Numbered from the stretch's first letter, positions 19,033 to 27,538 are shown. The stretch: DNA of 64,000 nucleotides from Desulfuromonadaceae bacterium (GCA_028681335.1 JAQUIT010000015.1:48815-112814); one strand, 5' to 3'. Notes: generated from the letters alone by a model not told the origin. Numbers and translations are program-made.

Positions 19033-19075
19033 AAAACGCCGTGAAGTCTATCATCAAATGACTTCACGGCGTTTT
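19033..19075. terminator. Bidirectional terminator, perfect 16-bp stem
   Basis: AAAACGCCGTGAAGTC (19033-19048) pairs perfectly with 19060-19075 around an 11-base loop. A-rich and T-rich flanks allow it to end both the lipoprotein and the converging radical SAM transcript. Confidence 0.88.
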
Positions 19076-19099
19076 AAAAAAACAACTGCATTTCTTCTC

Positions 19100-20047
19100 T
19101 TAATTCTCCGCCATCCGGCACCCCTGCCAACTGCCACGCCTTGTCAGTTCATTAACAATAGCGTACCACATCTGGTTATTCTTCAACCCCCATTGCGGGG
19201 CAACACTTATAGCCAGCGGCGCCGAACCATAGAGACGTTGAATCGATATCCGCGGCGGAAGGAGCTCCAGAAAATCAGCAATCGTTGCGACGTACTGTTC
19301 CAGCGTCAACGGAACGAACGCACCCCGCCGGTACAACGCCGCCAACTCGGTTCCTTCTACGGCATGCAGCTGGTGCAGCTTGAGCGAGTCTACCGGCAAA
19401 CCGGCCATCAGTCCGGCGGTCTTTAAAAAATCTTCTGAAGTTTCCCCGGGGAAGCCGTGGATCAGGTGGGCACAGATATCAAAATTACGACCGGCGGCAC
19501 GATTAACCGCCACCATAAAATCATCGAGAGTATGCCCGCGGTTGATACGATGCAAAATAGCGTCATCCATCGACTGTAAACCCAGTTCAAGACAGACGTA
19601 TTTTGTCCGCGCAATGTCGGTTAACAGATCGAGGGCTTCATCGCTGAGCGAATCGGGACGTGTTCCGACTGAGATGCCGATCACATCCGGATGGTTTAGA
19701 GCCCGATGATACAGATCGGCCAGCAACTCTACCGAACCGTAGGTATTAGTGTATTTCTGGAAATAGATGATGAATTTTTCAGAGCCAAGACGGGTGCGAT
19801 GATAGGCGATGCCTGCCGCCATCTGCTCTTCCAGAGGCACAGCAGCCAGGGTTTCCTTGGGGGAAAAAGAGACATTGTTACAGTAGATACAGCCGCCGGT
19901 TCCCTTGCTGCCGTCGCGATTGGGGCAGGTGAAGCCGGCATCCACGTTTACCTTGCTGATCCGCATGCCAAAGCGGCGGCGCAGATAGCTTCCGTAGGAA
20001 TTTATGTGAAGTTGTGGGTGAATTCGTTGGTCAGGGGTGCTGGGCAT
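19100..20047 (-). CDS. Radical SAM protein, TIGR01212/YhcC family
   Basis: 315 residues. The family's cluster motif is seen as FTCPNRDG followed by GGCIYCNN, three Cys for a 4Fe-4S cluster. The pattern YFQKYTNTYG and SVGTRPDSL is typical of TIGR01212 proteins, whose reaction is not established. The start is ATG 20047, which overlaps the thiE stop by 17 bases; a longer frame would run deep into thiE. As the last gene of the thiSGE operon it should follow TPP riboswitch control, but a thiamine role is only implied by position. Confidence 0.82.
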   Translation of the reverse strand: MPSTPDQRIHPQLHINSYGSYLRRRFGMRISKVNVDAGFTCPNRDGSKGTGGCIYCNNVSFSPKETLAAVPLEEQMAAGIAYHRTRLGSEKFIIYFQKYTNTYGSVELLADLYHRALNHPDVIGISVGTRPDSLSDEALDLLTDIARTKYVCLELGLQSMDDAILHRINRGHTLDDFMVAVNRAAGRNFDICAHLIHGFPGETSEDFLKTAGLMAGLPVDSLKLHQLHAVEGTELAALYRRGAFVPLTLEQYVATIADFLELLPPRISIQRLYGSAPLAISVAPQWGLKNNQMWYAIVNELTRRGSWQGCRMAEN

Positions 20048-20675
20048 ACTCTTCAATCTTTTCAAGCAGGGATGCGGCGGCGACGCGCGGGTTGGCATCG
20101 GCCAGTACGGCCGATATGACTGCAATGCCATGTATTCCGGCAGACAACGCTTCGGTGATGTTTGCCGGTGAAATCCCACCAAGGGCAATAACAGGTATTT
20201 TCAGGGCAGAGACAGCCTCCGCCAGCTTCTTGACTCCGCAGGGGGCACCGTAAGCGGCCTTGGATGGGGTGTAATACACCGGTCCAAATGTTACAAAATC
20301 AGCCCCATCGGCCTCGGCACGAAGAGCCTCATCAATTGCATGGGCGGAATAGCCGATAACTCTACCCCCCCCCAGTATACGTCGAGCAGCAGCGACAGGC
20401 AGACTGCTGACACCTATGTGAACACCATCGGCATCTGCCGCCAGCGCGATGTCCGGCCGATCGTTAATGATAAGAGTGGCATCAAAATCAGAGGTTAGAC
20501 GCCTCAGCTCTTTAGCCAGGCGGTACAGCTCTGCAGCGGGAAGATCCTTACCACGCAACTGAACTGCCCTGACGCCACCCTCGAGAGAAGCACGCACGAC
20601 CTCTGTCAACGGCCTGCCGCCAGCCTGATGCCGGTCGGTGATCAGGTACAAAGAGAAATCGGTCATCCGCACCAT
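20031..20675 (-). CDS. thiE: Thiamine-phosphate synthase
   Basis: 214 residues, a TIM-barrel enzyme that joins HMP-PP and thiazole phosphate to give thiamine phosphate. YLITDRH opens the barrel, VQLRGKDL and LIINDRPDIALAADADGVHIG follow, and the phosphate loop is near VIALGGISPANI. An inner ATG (20666) is an equally possible start. It follows thiG by 9 bases and overlaps the radical SAM gene. No ThiD fusion is present, so the HMP kinase must be elsewhere. Confidence 0.95.
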   Translation of the reverse strand: MVRMTDFSLYLITDRHQAGGRPLTEVVRASLEGGVRAVQLRGKDLPAAELYRLAKELRRLTSDFDATLIINDRPDIALAADADGVHIGVSSLPVAAARRILGGGRVIGYSAHAIDEALRAEADGADFVTFGPVYYTPSKAAYGAPCGVKKLAEAVSALKIPVIALGGISPANITEALSAGIHGIAVISAVLADANPRVAAASLLEKIEEYAQHP

Positions 20676-20684
20676 GCGGCGTAT

Positions 20685-21464
20685 TTAACCGATCAATCCA
20701 TCCAGCGGACTGGAGGCATTGGCATATAACTTACGCGGTATGCGGCCGGCCTTGAAGGACAACCTGCCGGCGATCACCGCCAGTTTCATCGCTTCCGCCA
20801 TAGCTATCGGATCCTGCGCACCGGCGATGGCAGTGTTCATGAGAACCCCGGCACAGCCCAGCTCCATAGCGATGGCAGCATCGGAGGCCGAACCGACCCC
20901 GGCGTCGACGATTACCGGTATGCTGACGTTTTCAAGAATGATACGAATATTGTAAGGGTTCCGGATGCCCAACCCGCTGCCGATCGGAGCTCCCAGTGGC
21001 ATAACAGCTGCGCAGCCAAGGTCTTCCAGCTTTTTGCAGACGATCACGTCATCGCTACAGTACGGCAGCACGGTAAAACCTTCAGCTACCAAAATTTTTG
21101 CGGCTTTAAGCAGCTCTTCATTATCAGGGAAAAGCGTTTTTTCGTCACCCAATACCTCTAATTTGACAAAATCCGACATCCCCGCCTCGCGGGCCAGACG
21201 GCAGGTACGCACCGCATCATCAGCCGTATAGCATCCGGCGGTGTTGGGAAGCAGGGTATATTTTTTAGGGTCGATGTAATCGAGCAGCGACTCCTTGCTG
21301 CGGTCAAGGTTTACCCGCCGCACGGCCACTGTGATAATTTCTGCCCCTGATATTTCCAGCGCCCGAGCGGTCTGCTCGAAACTGGCGTACTTTCCAGTCC
21401 CCACCATCAGGCGCGAAGTAAACTCCCGCCCGCCAATAATCAACTTGTCCGCTGTCTCTGCCAT
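20685..21464 (-). CDS. thiG: Thiazole synthase
   Basis: 259 residues. It forms the thiazole phosphate ring from DXP, dehydroglycine and the thiocarboxylate on Thi[18 protein letters not shown] is the N-terminal signature, with [29 protein letters not shown] and [18 protein letters not shown] following. Second gene of the operon, 5 bases after thiS. The glycine-side enzyme (ThiH or ThiO) is not in the window. Confidence 0.97.
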   Translation of the reverse strand: MAETADKLIIGGREFTSRLMVGTGKYASFEQTARALEISGAEIITVAVRRVNLDRSKESLLDYIDPKKYTLLPNTAGCYTADDAVRTCRLAREAGMSDFVKLEVLGDEKTLFPDNEELLKAAKILVAEGFTVLPYCSDDVIVCKKLEDLGCAAVMPLGAPIGSGLGIRNPYNIRIILENVSIPVIVDAGVGSASDAAIAMELGCAGVLMNTAIAGAQDPIAMAEAMKLAVIAGRLSFKAGRIPRKLYANASSPLDGLIG

Positions 21465-21469
21465 ACCGG

Positions 21470-21670
21470 TTATCCTCCACCAACAAATTGGACTATTTCA
21501 ATTTTATCGTCATCCGAAAGGAGTTGTTTTTCATAGCCGGCTTTCGGAACAATATCGGCATTCAGTTCTACCGCAACCCGCTCACGGCTGATTCCAAGCT
21601 GCTGTAGCAGCGTTTCAACCGTAGCCCCATCTGCTGTTTCCATACAATCACCGTTCAACACAATCCGCAT
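21470..21670 (-). CDS. thiS: Sulfur carrier protein ThiS
   Basis: 66 residues with a ubiquitin-like fold, ending FVGGG. The C-terminal Gly is adenylated and thiocarboxylated to donate sulfur to ThiG. AGGAGG sits 6 bases before the ATG. First gene of the thi operon, about 90 bases after the riboswitch terminator. Confidence 0.92.
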   Translation of the reverse strand: MRIVLNGDCMETADGATVETLLQQLGISRERVAVELNADIVPKAGYEKQLLSDDDKIEIVQFVGGG

Positions 21671-21760
21671 AGCAACCTCCTGACCCTGATAAGCAGGATA
21701 AGTGCGTTAACGAAGAAATTTTCCGCATAAAAAGCGCAGAATATTTCTTCTAGCTTACTA

Positions 21761-21787
21761 AAACAAAAAAAACCGCAGCAGCGGCTT
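21761..21787 (-). terminator. Riboswitch-controlled terminator of the thi operon
   Basis: Minus strand: AAGCCGC (21781-21787), loop TGCT, GCGGTTT (21770-21776) and an eight-T run. The 5' arm CAAGCCGCT is exactly complementary to AGCGGCTTG inside the aptamer (21860-21868), giving a 9-bp antiterminator. Confidence 0.8.
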
Positions 21788-21812
21788 GTTTAATTAAAAT
21801 ACAATCGGTCGC

Positions 21813-21889
21813 GCTTCCCTACGCCGGCATTACCCGGATCAGGTACGAAGGGTCGCGGTCAAGCCGCTCTCAGTCGAAACTCCCCTAGC
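21813..21889 (-). promoter_or_regulatory. TPP riboswitch (thi box)
   Basis: The minus strand carries the conserved thi-box core: GGGGAG near the 5' end, CTGAGA, ACCCTT, ACCTGATC and the closing GGTAATGCCGGCGTAGGGAA. TPP binding should stabilise the aptamer and free the downstream terminator, turning off thiSGE when thiamine pyrophosphate is plentiful. Confidence 0.95.
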
Positions 21890-21897
21890 TTTTTCCC

Positions 21898-21926
21898 AAA
21901 GTAGATTATTGAAGCTACTCTGTCAA
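21898..21926 (-). promoter_or_regulatory. Sigma-70-type promoter of the thi operon
   Basis: Minus strand: perfect TTGACA (21921-21926), 17-base spacer, TACTTT (21898-21903). The predicted start is at about 21891, right at the 5' end of the aptamer, which supports the call despite the weak -10. Confidence 0.65.
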
Positions 21927-22074
21927 TTCAATTTTAGACACGCACTTTGTCCGGATATGACGATATTTTTTAGCTTGTTACCTGCTATCCATTGATATCC
22001 CCGTCGGTTTCTGGCATCTTGTTGTCTATATTCAGAGCTTTCTTATTCCAGCCAAGCACCATGGGGCGTAAATT

Positions 22075-22419
22075 GTGGCAGACAATCGGAGTATTGGCCG
22101 TATAAAGAAGCGTATGTCGTTACATTTTGGCCTCGACGAGGCCGTCAGGGTCGCCTTTACCGAAGACATCTCCTCAACCGGCATGTTTATCAAGACCCCT
22201 AATGTCGTCCCCCCCAACTCCAGGATAAAAATCATGTTTATACTCCATGACGGAAGCAGAGTAGAGCTGGAGGCCCGGGTTATGTGGGCCAAAAAGGTTC
22301 CGGCCAACCTCTTCCATCTTGTTAAAAAGAGCGGCATGGGGGTCCGCTTTTTACACTTTCAGTCCGGCGAAAGTGCTTTCAATACTTTTATAGAGAACAA
22401 AGCGACTTCACTCTCGTGA
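22075..22419 (+). CDS. PilZ domain protein
   Basis: 114 residues, essentially one PilZ domain. The c-di-GMP-binding pattern is visible: an Arg-rich N terminus (NRSIGRIKKR) and DISSTGMF, matching (D/N)xSxxG, followed by the VELEARVMW strand. The start is a GTG with a GGGG run upstream; little sequence upstream could code. It lies about 1.2 kb before flbD-motA-motB on the same strand, so a YcgR-like brake on the motor is an attractive but unproven role. Confidence 0.85.
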   Translation: MADNRSIGRIKKRMSLHFGLDEAVRVAFTEDISSTGMFIKTPNVVPPNSRIKIMFILHDGSRVELEARVMWAKKVPANLFHLVKKSGMGVRFLHFQSGESAFNTFIENKATSLS

Positions 22420-22441
22420 AGCTTGCAGGAGACACCCAACC

Positions 22442-23533
22442 ATGTGCAGAAAAATATTTATTGGTGCCACAGGGCAACATTGCGGAAAGACAACCATCAG
22501 TCTTTCACTGATGCATCTTGCCCGGCAAAAGTACGCTCGTGTTGGTTTTATGAAGCCTCTCGGCCCCAAATGGGTTGAGTTCAACGGCGCGATTGTAGAC
22601 AAAGATGCGGCAATGTTTGCCAGCGTCTTTGGTGTCGAAGAAGACGTAACACTGATGTCGCCGCTTACGTTGACCCCTGGAGTTACGCGGCGTTATCTTG
22701 ATAATGAAATAGCTGTTTCCGTTCCCCGTGACTTGATCCGCTCTGCATGTGCAACATTGGAAGAAAAATATGATTTCCTCATCATTGAGGGCGCCGGGCA
22801 TGGGGGGGTCGGATCTGTTGTCGGCATGAACAACGCCAGGATAGCAGCTGAGCTTAACGCTCCTGTTCTGCTGGTAACTGGTGGGGGTATCGGGAATGTC
22901 ATAGACTCTGTCGAGCTTAATCTGGCGCTGTACCAGAGAGAAGGCGCCGATGTACGTATAATAATGGCCAACAAACTGGTCCCGGAGAAAAGGGCGAATA
23001 CTCTGGGCTACCTTGTTAAGGCATTTGCAAAGAGCGATCTCATGGTAACGAGCGCCTTCGACTACCTGCCTATCCTGGCGGACCCTACTCTGCTCCATGT
23101 GTCCGAACTACTTGGGCGACCTCTTAACGGTGACCCGGCCGAGCGGAGCCGCCTATGCCATACAATTCAACTTGGTGCAGCCTCTTCGCAGATTGTTATT
23201 GACCACTTGAAAGAATCAACCCTGTTAATAGTTACCAGTTCACGTGACGAGCTGCTGGTTACGGCTTCATCACTGCACCACATTCCGGAGTTCAAATCGC
23301 GCCTGGCAGGCCTCATTATTGCCGGACATGTGCCGGTCTCTAACATTACCCAGCGGATTCTTGATGACAGCAACATACCCTATATTCGTATCGAAGAGAC
23401 CTCCTCGGAAATATTCTATCAGTTACGTGAGCACGTCTCAAAAATCGGACCCGAAGATCTTGAGAAAATCAACCTGATCAACTCGATTGCTGAGCGCTAT
23501 ATTGACTTCGGTGCAATTGATGCGATGATCTAA
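22442..23533 (+). CDS. BioD-like ATPase with DRTGG domain
   Basis: 363 residues. The N terminus is a P-loop of the dethiobiotin-synthetase-like class (FIGATGQHCGKTT, residues 6-18), with LIIEGAGHGGVGS as Walker B region. The C-terminal third (about 230-340, including LAGLIIAGHVPVSN) fits a DRTGG domain. The same BioD-like/DRTGG pair forms the N terminus of long phosphotransacetylases, but here no acetyltransferase domain follows. Function of the stand-alone form is not known to me. AGGAG is about 10 bases upstream of the ATG; PilZ gene 22 bases upstream. Confidence 0.75.
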   Translation: MCRKIFIGATGQHCGKTTISLSLMHLARQKYARVGFMKPLGPKWVEFNGAIVDKDAAMFASVFGVEEDVTLMSPLTLTPGVTRRYLDNEIAVSVPRDLIRSACATLEEKYDFLIIEGAGHGGVGSVVGMNNARIAAELNAPVLLVTGGGIGNVIDSVELNLALYQREGADVRIIMANKLVPEKRANTLGYLVKAFAKSDLMVTSAFDYLPILADPTLLHVSELLGRPLNGDPAERSRLCHTIQLGAASSQIVIDHLKESTLLIVTSSRDELLVTASSLHHIPEFKSRLAGLIIAGHVPVSNITQRILDDSNIPYIRIEETSSEIFYQLREHVSKIGPEDLEKINLINSIAERYIDFGAIDAMI

Positions 23534-23634
23534 CCTGCAGGCAGGACACAGCTCCCCAAAAGAGCAAAAAGTTCTTGACCTTATACAGCTTTTGATATTT
23601 ATAGAAAACTGCTCATTATTTTTTCGGGGTTTGC

Positions 23635-23958
23635 ATGATCTTAGTGACACGCTTGGATAAACAGCAGATGTATCTGAACCCGGACCACATTATCTGTATC
23701 GAGGAAACTCCGGATACGGTAATTACTCTTTTCAACGGCAACAGGTATATTGTAATTGACAGGGCCAGCACAATCATAAGTCGCGTGGTCGCCTTTCGCG
23801 CCAGAATTTCACGTCGGGCCGCACTTCCGGCAGCACGGCGCTATCTGCGACGTCAGCGCGATCCGCAGTTTGATCGGTCCAAGGATCTACAGGGTTATGC
23901 CACCGTGCCTTCTGACAGCGAGCATAGCAACACTCTATTCCACAGTCTGGACTATTAG
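23635..23958 (+). CDS. flbD: FlbD family flagellar protein
   Basis: 107 residues. The first 60 (MILVTRLDKQQMYLNPDHI, ETPDTVITLFNG, Y-V) match FlbD, a small protein encoded with motA/motB in many flagellated bacteria and connected with FliL/motor function. The family is usually 60-80 residues. Here a basic tail with several Arg (RARISRR, RRYLRRQR) adds about 45. Three bases separate it from motA. The 100-base gap upstream should hold the promoter; TTGACC at about 23575 is followed 15 bases later by TATTTA, a weak match. Confidence 0.82.
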   Translation: MILVTRLDKQQMYLNPDHIICIEETPDTVITLFNGNRYIVIDRASTIISRVVAFRARISRRAALPAARRYLRRQRDPQFDRSKDLQGYATVPSDSEHSNTLFHSLDY

Positions 23959-23961
23959 CGT

Positions 23962-24708
23962 ATGGATTTAGCTACTATTATTGGTTTGTTGATGGCCTTC
24001 GGAGCCGTTTTTGGTGGTGCAGCACTCGAAGGTGTCCACATATCCGCACTGATACAACCGACAGCAGCGATAATCGTTTTGGGCGGCACGTTTGGCGCCA
24101 CGTTCGTCTGTTTTCCGCTGCCTGCAATTATTGGTGCCCTTAAAAGCGTCAAAGTCGCTTTTCTGCCGGCAAAGGTTGACCATGAACAGGTGGTAAAGGA
24201 TATCATCAACTACGCCACGAAAGCCCGGCGTAACGGTCTGATTTCACTGGAGCAGGAGGCTCAGTCGGCACGCGACCCCTTCATAAAAAAAGGGATATCG
24301 CTGGTAGTTGACGGCATAGACCCACAAAAACTACGCGAAACCCTTGAAGCCGATATTATGGCGTATGAAGACCATACCAAGCATTCGATTGAATTTTATG
24401 AGGCGGCCGGCGGATTCTCACCAACAATCGGTATTATCGGGGCCGTTCTCGGGCTTATCCACGTCATGGGAAACCTCTCCGACACCTCCAAACTTGGTGG
24501 CGGTATCGCTGTCGCGTTTGTTGCAACCATCTACGGCCTGATTATTGCCAACGTTATCTGTCTGCCGATTGGGACAAAGCTCAAAATACGGATGAAGGAG
24601 GAAATGCTGCGCAGGATCATGATTCTGGAGGGGCTGATCGCCATCCAGAATGGCGAGAATCCGCACTTCATTGAGCAAAAGCTGATGGCCTACGTAGGTG
24701 GTCACTAA
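23962..24708 (+). CDS. motA: Flagellar motor stator protein MotA
   Basis: 248 residues with four predicted membrane segments: near 3-25, 33-53, 150-170 and 180-203. The cytoplasmic loop after the second segment is long and charged, as in MotA/PomA. The EAAGGFSPTIGIIGAVLGLIH region contains the conserved proline and glycines of TM3. It forms the stator ion channel with MotB. Genes flbD, motA and motB are nearly contiguous, so one transcript is likely. Confidence 0.95.
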   Translation: MDLATIIGLLMAFGAVFGGAALEGVHISALIQPTAAIIVLGGTFGATFVCFPLPAIIGALKSVKVAFLPAKVDHEQVVKDIINYATKARRNGLISLEQEAQSARDPFIKKGISLVVDGIDPQKLRETLEADIMAYEDHTKHSIEFYEAAGGFSPTIGIIGAVLGLIHVMGNLSDTSKLGGGIAVAFVATIYGLIIANVICLPIGTKLKIRMKEEMLRRIMILEGLIAIQNGENPHFIEQKLMAYVGGH

Positions 24709-24714
24709 CAATCT

Positions 24715-25500
24715 ATGGCACTAAAAAAAGAACCGGAAAAACACGTCAATCACGAGCGCTGGCTCGTTTCATACGCCGACTTCATCACACTGCTGTTTGC
24801 TGTTTTTGTTGTGCTTTATGCAATGGGACAGAGCGACAAGAAGAAGGTTGAAGAGGTTATGCAGGCCATACAACAATCCTTCGGCATGGCTTCCGCAGGT
24901 GCAACAGCCCCGAAAGTCAACGTCATCGCCTCACAGACAATCACCGTAATTCCCTCCTTGAAACCGGAACTAAAAATATCACCGATGGGCCGCACACGGA
25001 GCGGACAGGCAAAAACAAGGGCAGAAGAGAAGGATTTTCGCCAGATCAAGTCAGCTGTTGAGGCGTACCTTATTAAGCAGGGGGCCCAATCCAAGGTCAC
25101 CTTGGAAATAACCCGACGGGGGCTGATCGTAAGTCTCAAAGAGGCAGGTTTTTTCAACTCAGGTCAGGCAAATATAAAGCCCGAGGCCTATGATCTGATT
25201 AACACCATTGCCGAAGTGATGACCCAGTACAATAATCCAATGCGCCTTGAGGGGCATACGGACAACATCCCGATCAATACGGCCCAATTTCCATCCAACT
25301 GGGAGTTGTCAACGGCACGGGCAACAAATGGCCTGAAATATCTGCTGAAAAACTTTAATGTTGATCCCAACAAGATCTCGGCAACCGGCTATGCCGAATT
25401 CCGTCCTATTGCCGACAACGCCACGGCCGAGGGACGCGCCAGGAATCGGCGGGTCGACCTTGTCATGCTCTCTGGAGAAGGCGAACGCGGCGAACCCTGA
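24715..25500 (+). CDS. motB: Flagellar motor stator protein MotB
   Basis: 261 residues. One membrane segment (about 17-38) in SYADFITLLFAVFVVLYA carries D22, the ion-binding Asp of the family. The periplasmic C-terminal OmpA-like domain anchors to peptidoglycan: RLEGHTDNIPINTAQFPSNW then NRRVDLVML. It starts 6 bases after motA and ends 25 bases from a converging gene with no clear terminator. Confidence 0.95.
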   Translation: MALKKEPEKHVNHERWLVSYADFITLLFAVFVVLYAMGQSDKKKVEEVMQAIQQSFGMASAGATAPKVNVIASQTITVIPSLKPELKISPMGRTRSGQAKTRAEEKDFRQIKSAVEAYLIKQGAQSKVTLEITRRGLIVSLKEAGFFNSGQANIKPEAYDLINTIAEVMTQYNNPMRLEGHTDNIPINTAQFPSNWELSTARATNGLKYLLKNFNVDPNKISATGYAEFRPIADNATAEGRARNRRVDLVMLSGEGERGEP

Positions 25501-25525
25501 CTCTCCACTCCCATCGCACCTACTT

Positions 25526-26464
25526 CTACCTTCTTCTGAAAACATACACTGCAGCATCCAGTTCCGGAGGAAGCACGAGGCGGCTGAGCGCCTCATCCTC
25601 CACACACTCAAATAGCGACTGATCCAGGTAGTCTTCCCAGTTCCCGGCAGCAAACCTATGGCGACTGCTGATAACAATGTACAGCTTCACACTTTTCGTT
25701 CTGAACACCTGCTGCTCAAAAATATTTCCGGCAGGCGGCCAGGAACAGAGCACGACCTCGGGCGCATAGTCACGCAAGGCCTCCCGGGCCTCTTTCCTGA
25801 CCACGAATTCAGGATATTTCACCTCATATTTCCAGCTGTAATCATCAGTTGCCGTAATTCTAACACCGCTATCCAGCAGAAATCTCGTCAACGTACCATC
25901 TCCGGCAGCGATCTCTAGACAGGTCTGCCTCCCTATCAGCGCAGCAAGCTTACTTACCAGCTGCCGCGAATAGAAGCAGTAAATCCCCTCCGGCTGAACG
26001 AGCGGCATCAACAACCGTCTCTGCCACAGTAGCGGCCAGAGCAGGCGAAACAGAAACATTGAAACAGGCTTCCGCTCAAGAGCATTAGCAAACAGCAGTT
26101 TTTGAGCGACATATCCGTTCAGCAGATTAAAGCGGACTTTACCCTTCTCAATACCGGTCGCTTCAGCAATCAGATGCTGCTTGATTGTCAGATGGGCCAT
26201 ACGTGTGTGCATAGCCTGCAGAACCAGAGCAGTGCCAACCTTTCTGTCTCCACGACTGCCATGATATTTTTTTTTAAGAAGCTGTTCCGCATGTAACATC
26301 CGCTTGAGGTACGCCGGCAGCTCTTCAGTGGCGCCACGGCCGACAATTTCAGCGACTTCGCAGCGTACAACTTCCCGTAACTGCGGAAAGTGTGTTCCAA
26401 GCTCATCCAGTGACGGCTCAGACCGCAGCCATTTCAATACATTTTCAGGCTGTTCATTCTTCAC
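25526..26464 (-). CDS. Methyltransferase-like protein of unknown role
   Basis: 312 residues from GTG 26464, which has AGGAG 5 bases upstream; an in-frame ATG 15 bases earlier would put that ribosome site inside the gene. The centre has CLEIAAGDGTLTRFLLD, the SAM-binding loop of class I methyltransferases, then VRITATDD and VLCSWPPAGN. The N-terminal half is helical and unrecognised. The C-terminal EDEALSRLVLPPELDAAVYVFRRR resembles stand-alone Rossmann methyltransferases with no known substrate. It converges on motB. Confidence 0.6.
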   Translation of the reverse strand: MKNEQPENVLKWLRSEPSLDELGTHFPQLREVVRCEVAEIVGRGATEELPAYLKRMLHAEQLLKKKYHGSRGDRKVGTALVLQAMHTRMAHLTIKQHLIAEATGIEKGKVRFNLLNGYVAQKLLFANALERKPVSMFLFRLLWPLLWQRRLLMPLVQPEGIYCFYSRQLVSKLAALIGRQTCLEIAAGDGTLTRFLLDSGVRITATDDYSWKYEVKYPEFVVRKEAREALRDYAPEVVLCSWPPAGNIFEQQVFRTKSVKLYIVISSRHRFAAGNWEDYLDQSLFECVEDEALSRLVLPPELDAAVYVFRRR

Positions 26465-26550
26465 AACAGCTCCTTGCAAAGAGAGTGGATTCTAACAGGC
26501 TTATTACGACGGCAAGCAATAGCAACTCACGCATGACATATTCTGTCTCA

Positions 26551-26588
26551 CCTCTCGTCTATACTATGAACCATACTATAACGAGAGG
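26551..26588 (+). promoter_or_regulatory. Imperfect hairpin covering a ribosome site
   Basis: CCTCTCGT (26551-26558) pairs with ACGAGAGG (26581-26588). Inner TATACTATG/CATACTATA pairs with one mismatch and one bulge. The 3' arm contains AGAGG, the only ribosome site for the small ORF at 26599. Confidence 0.4.
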
Positions 26589-26598
26589 AATATATTTT

Positions 26599-26793
26599 AT
26601 GGAAGCGATAATGATTGCAGGAGTCGCAGTGGTTGCGATTGGCGGATGGTATTCAGCCCTTGATCTCCTTGGAGACATGGGGATTCAAATCAGGAAGAGA
26701 CGCAAGAGTCGCACGAACTGCGGCTGCTTTAACCGCTCCTGTAGTCTTCCGGCACAACGCAGGGTCAAGCAGATGGCGGGGGTGAACATTTGA
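26599..26793 (+). CDS. Possible small membrane protein
   Basis: 64 residues. The N-terminal 25 (IMIAGVAVVAIGGWYSALDL) would form one membrane helix, followed by an Arg/Lys and Cys-rich tail (RKRRKSR, then CGCFNRSC). AGAGG lies 10 bases upstream, inside a hairpin. Against it: the last 140 bases overlap the 3' end of ttcA on the other strand, and the tail composition could be a shadow of that gene. I do not recognise a family. Confidence 0.3.
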   Translation: MEAIMIAGVAVVAIGGWYSALDLLGDMGIQIRKRRKSRTNCGCFNRSCSLPAQRRVKQMAGVNI

Positions 26794-27534
26794 AAGTGCT
26801 TTCAAGAGGCTGCTCTTTACATGCGGAATATCTGCCTGCAATTCTACCAGCAACTCCTTCATCCGTTTGCGTTGCAAATCGGCACTGCCGGCAACAGGGC
26901 AACAACAGCTAATTACCGGCAGCCCCGCTTGAACAATAAATGCGGCGATATCTTCTTCGGCAAGATAGACGAGCGGCCTTATGACGGTAGTAATACCGTT
27001 GTCAGCCAGCATGGAGGCACTCATCGACTTGAGCGAACCGACAAAGAACTGGTTCAGCAACAGTGTTTCGATAAAATCATCGAGATGATGACCCAGCGCA
27101 AGCTTATTACATCCCAAATCCCTGGCAGCTTCGTACAGAGCCCCCCGCTTCAGACGTGAGCAGAGAGAGCAGTATGAAGAGCCCGGACGGCGTTTTTCTT
27201 TTATAATGTCATAGTGATCGCTCGGCACCATCCGGTACGCGAAACCATTTTCTCGCAAAAAATCTTCGATGACGTCGGCGCGGTAGCCAGGATATCCGGA
27301 ATCTATATTTACAGCGACCAGCTCAAATGATACCGGGGCTCTGCGGCGCAGATCTTCCAACACCAGAAGCATCGCGTAAGAATCCTTACCGCCCGAAACC
27401 GCGACAGCGATACGATCACCATTTTCGATCAGACAAAAATCGGCAATCGCTTTGCCAACACCATGCCGCAATTTCCTGAACAGCAGGCTATCCCTGAACT
27501 CTTCCGCTGGATTTTTCTTCTCACTAATATTCAC
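26653..27534 (-). CDS. ttcA: tRNA 2-thiocytidine(32) synthetase TtcA-like
   Basis: 293 residues from GTG 27534, just inside the metX stop region. The PP-loop is VAVSGGKDSYAML. The iron-sulfur Cys pair is YCSLCSRLKRG, followed by LGHHLDDFIETLLLNQF. These match TtcA, which thiolates C32 in some tRNAs in the cytosol. The third cluster Cys region reads SCCCPVAG where the E. coli protein has PCNLCG: the first Cys is kept, the second is lost. The stop of metX overlaps its 5' end region, suggesting one transcript. Confidence 0.85.
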   Translation of the reverse strand: MNISEKKNPAEEFRDSLLFRKLRHGVGKAIADFCLIENGDRIAVAVSGGKDSYAMLLVLEDLRRRAPVSFELVAVNIDSGYPGYRADVIEDFLRENGFAYRMVPSDHYDIIKEKRRPGSSYCSLCSRLKRGALYEAARDLGCNKLALGHHLDDFIETLLLNQFFVGSLKSMSASMLADNGITTVIRPLVYLAEEDIAAFIVQAGLPVISCCCPVAGSADLQRKRMKELLVELQADIPHVKSSLLKALSNVHPRHLLDPALCRKTTGAVKAAAVRATLASLPDLNPHVSKEIKG

Positions 27535-27538
27535 GATT

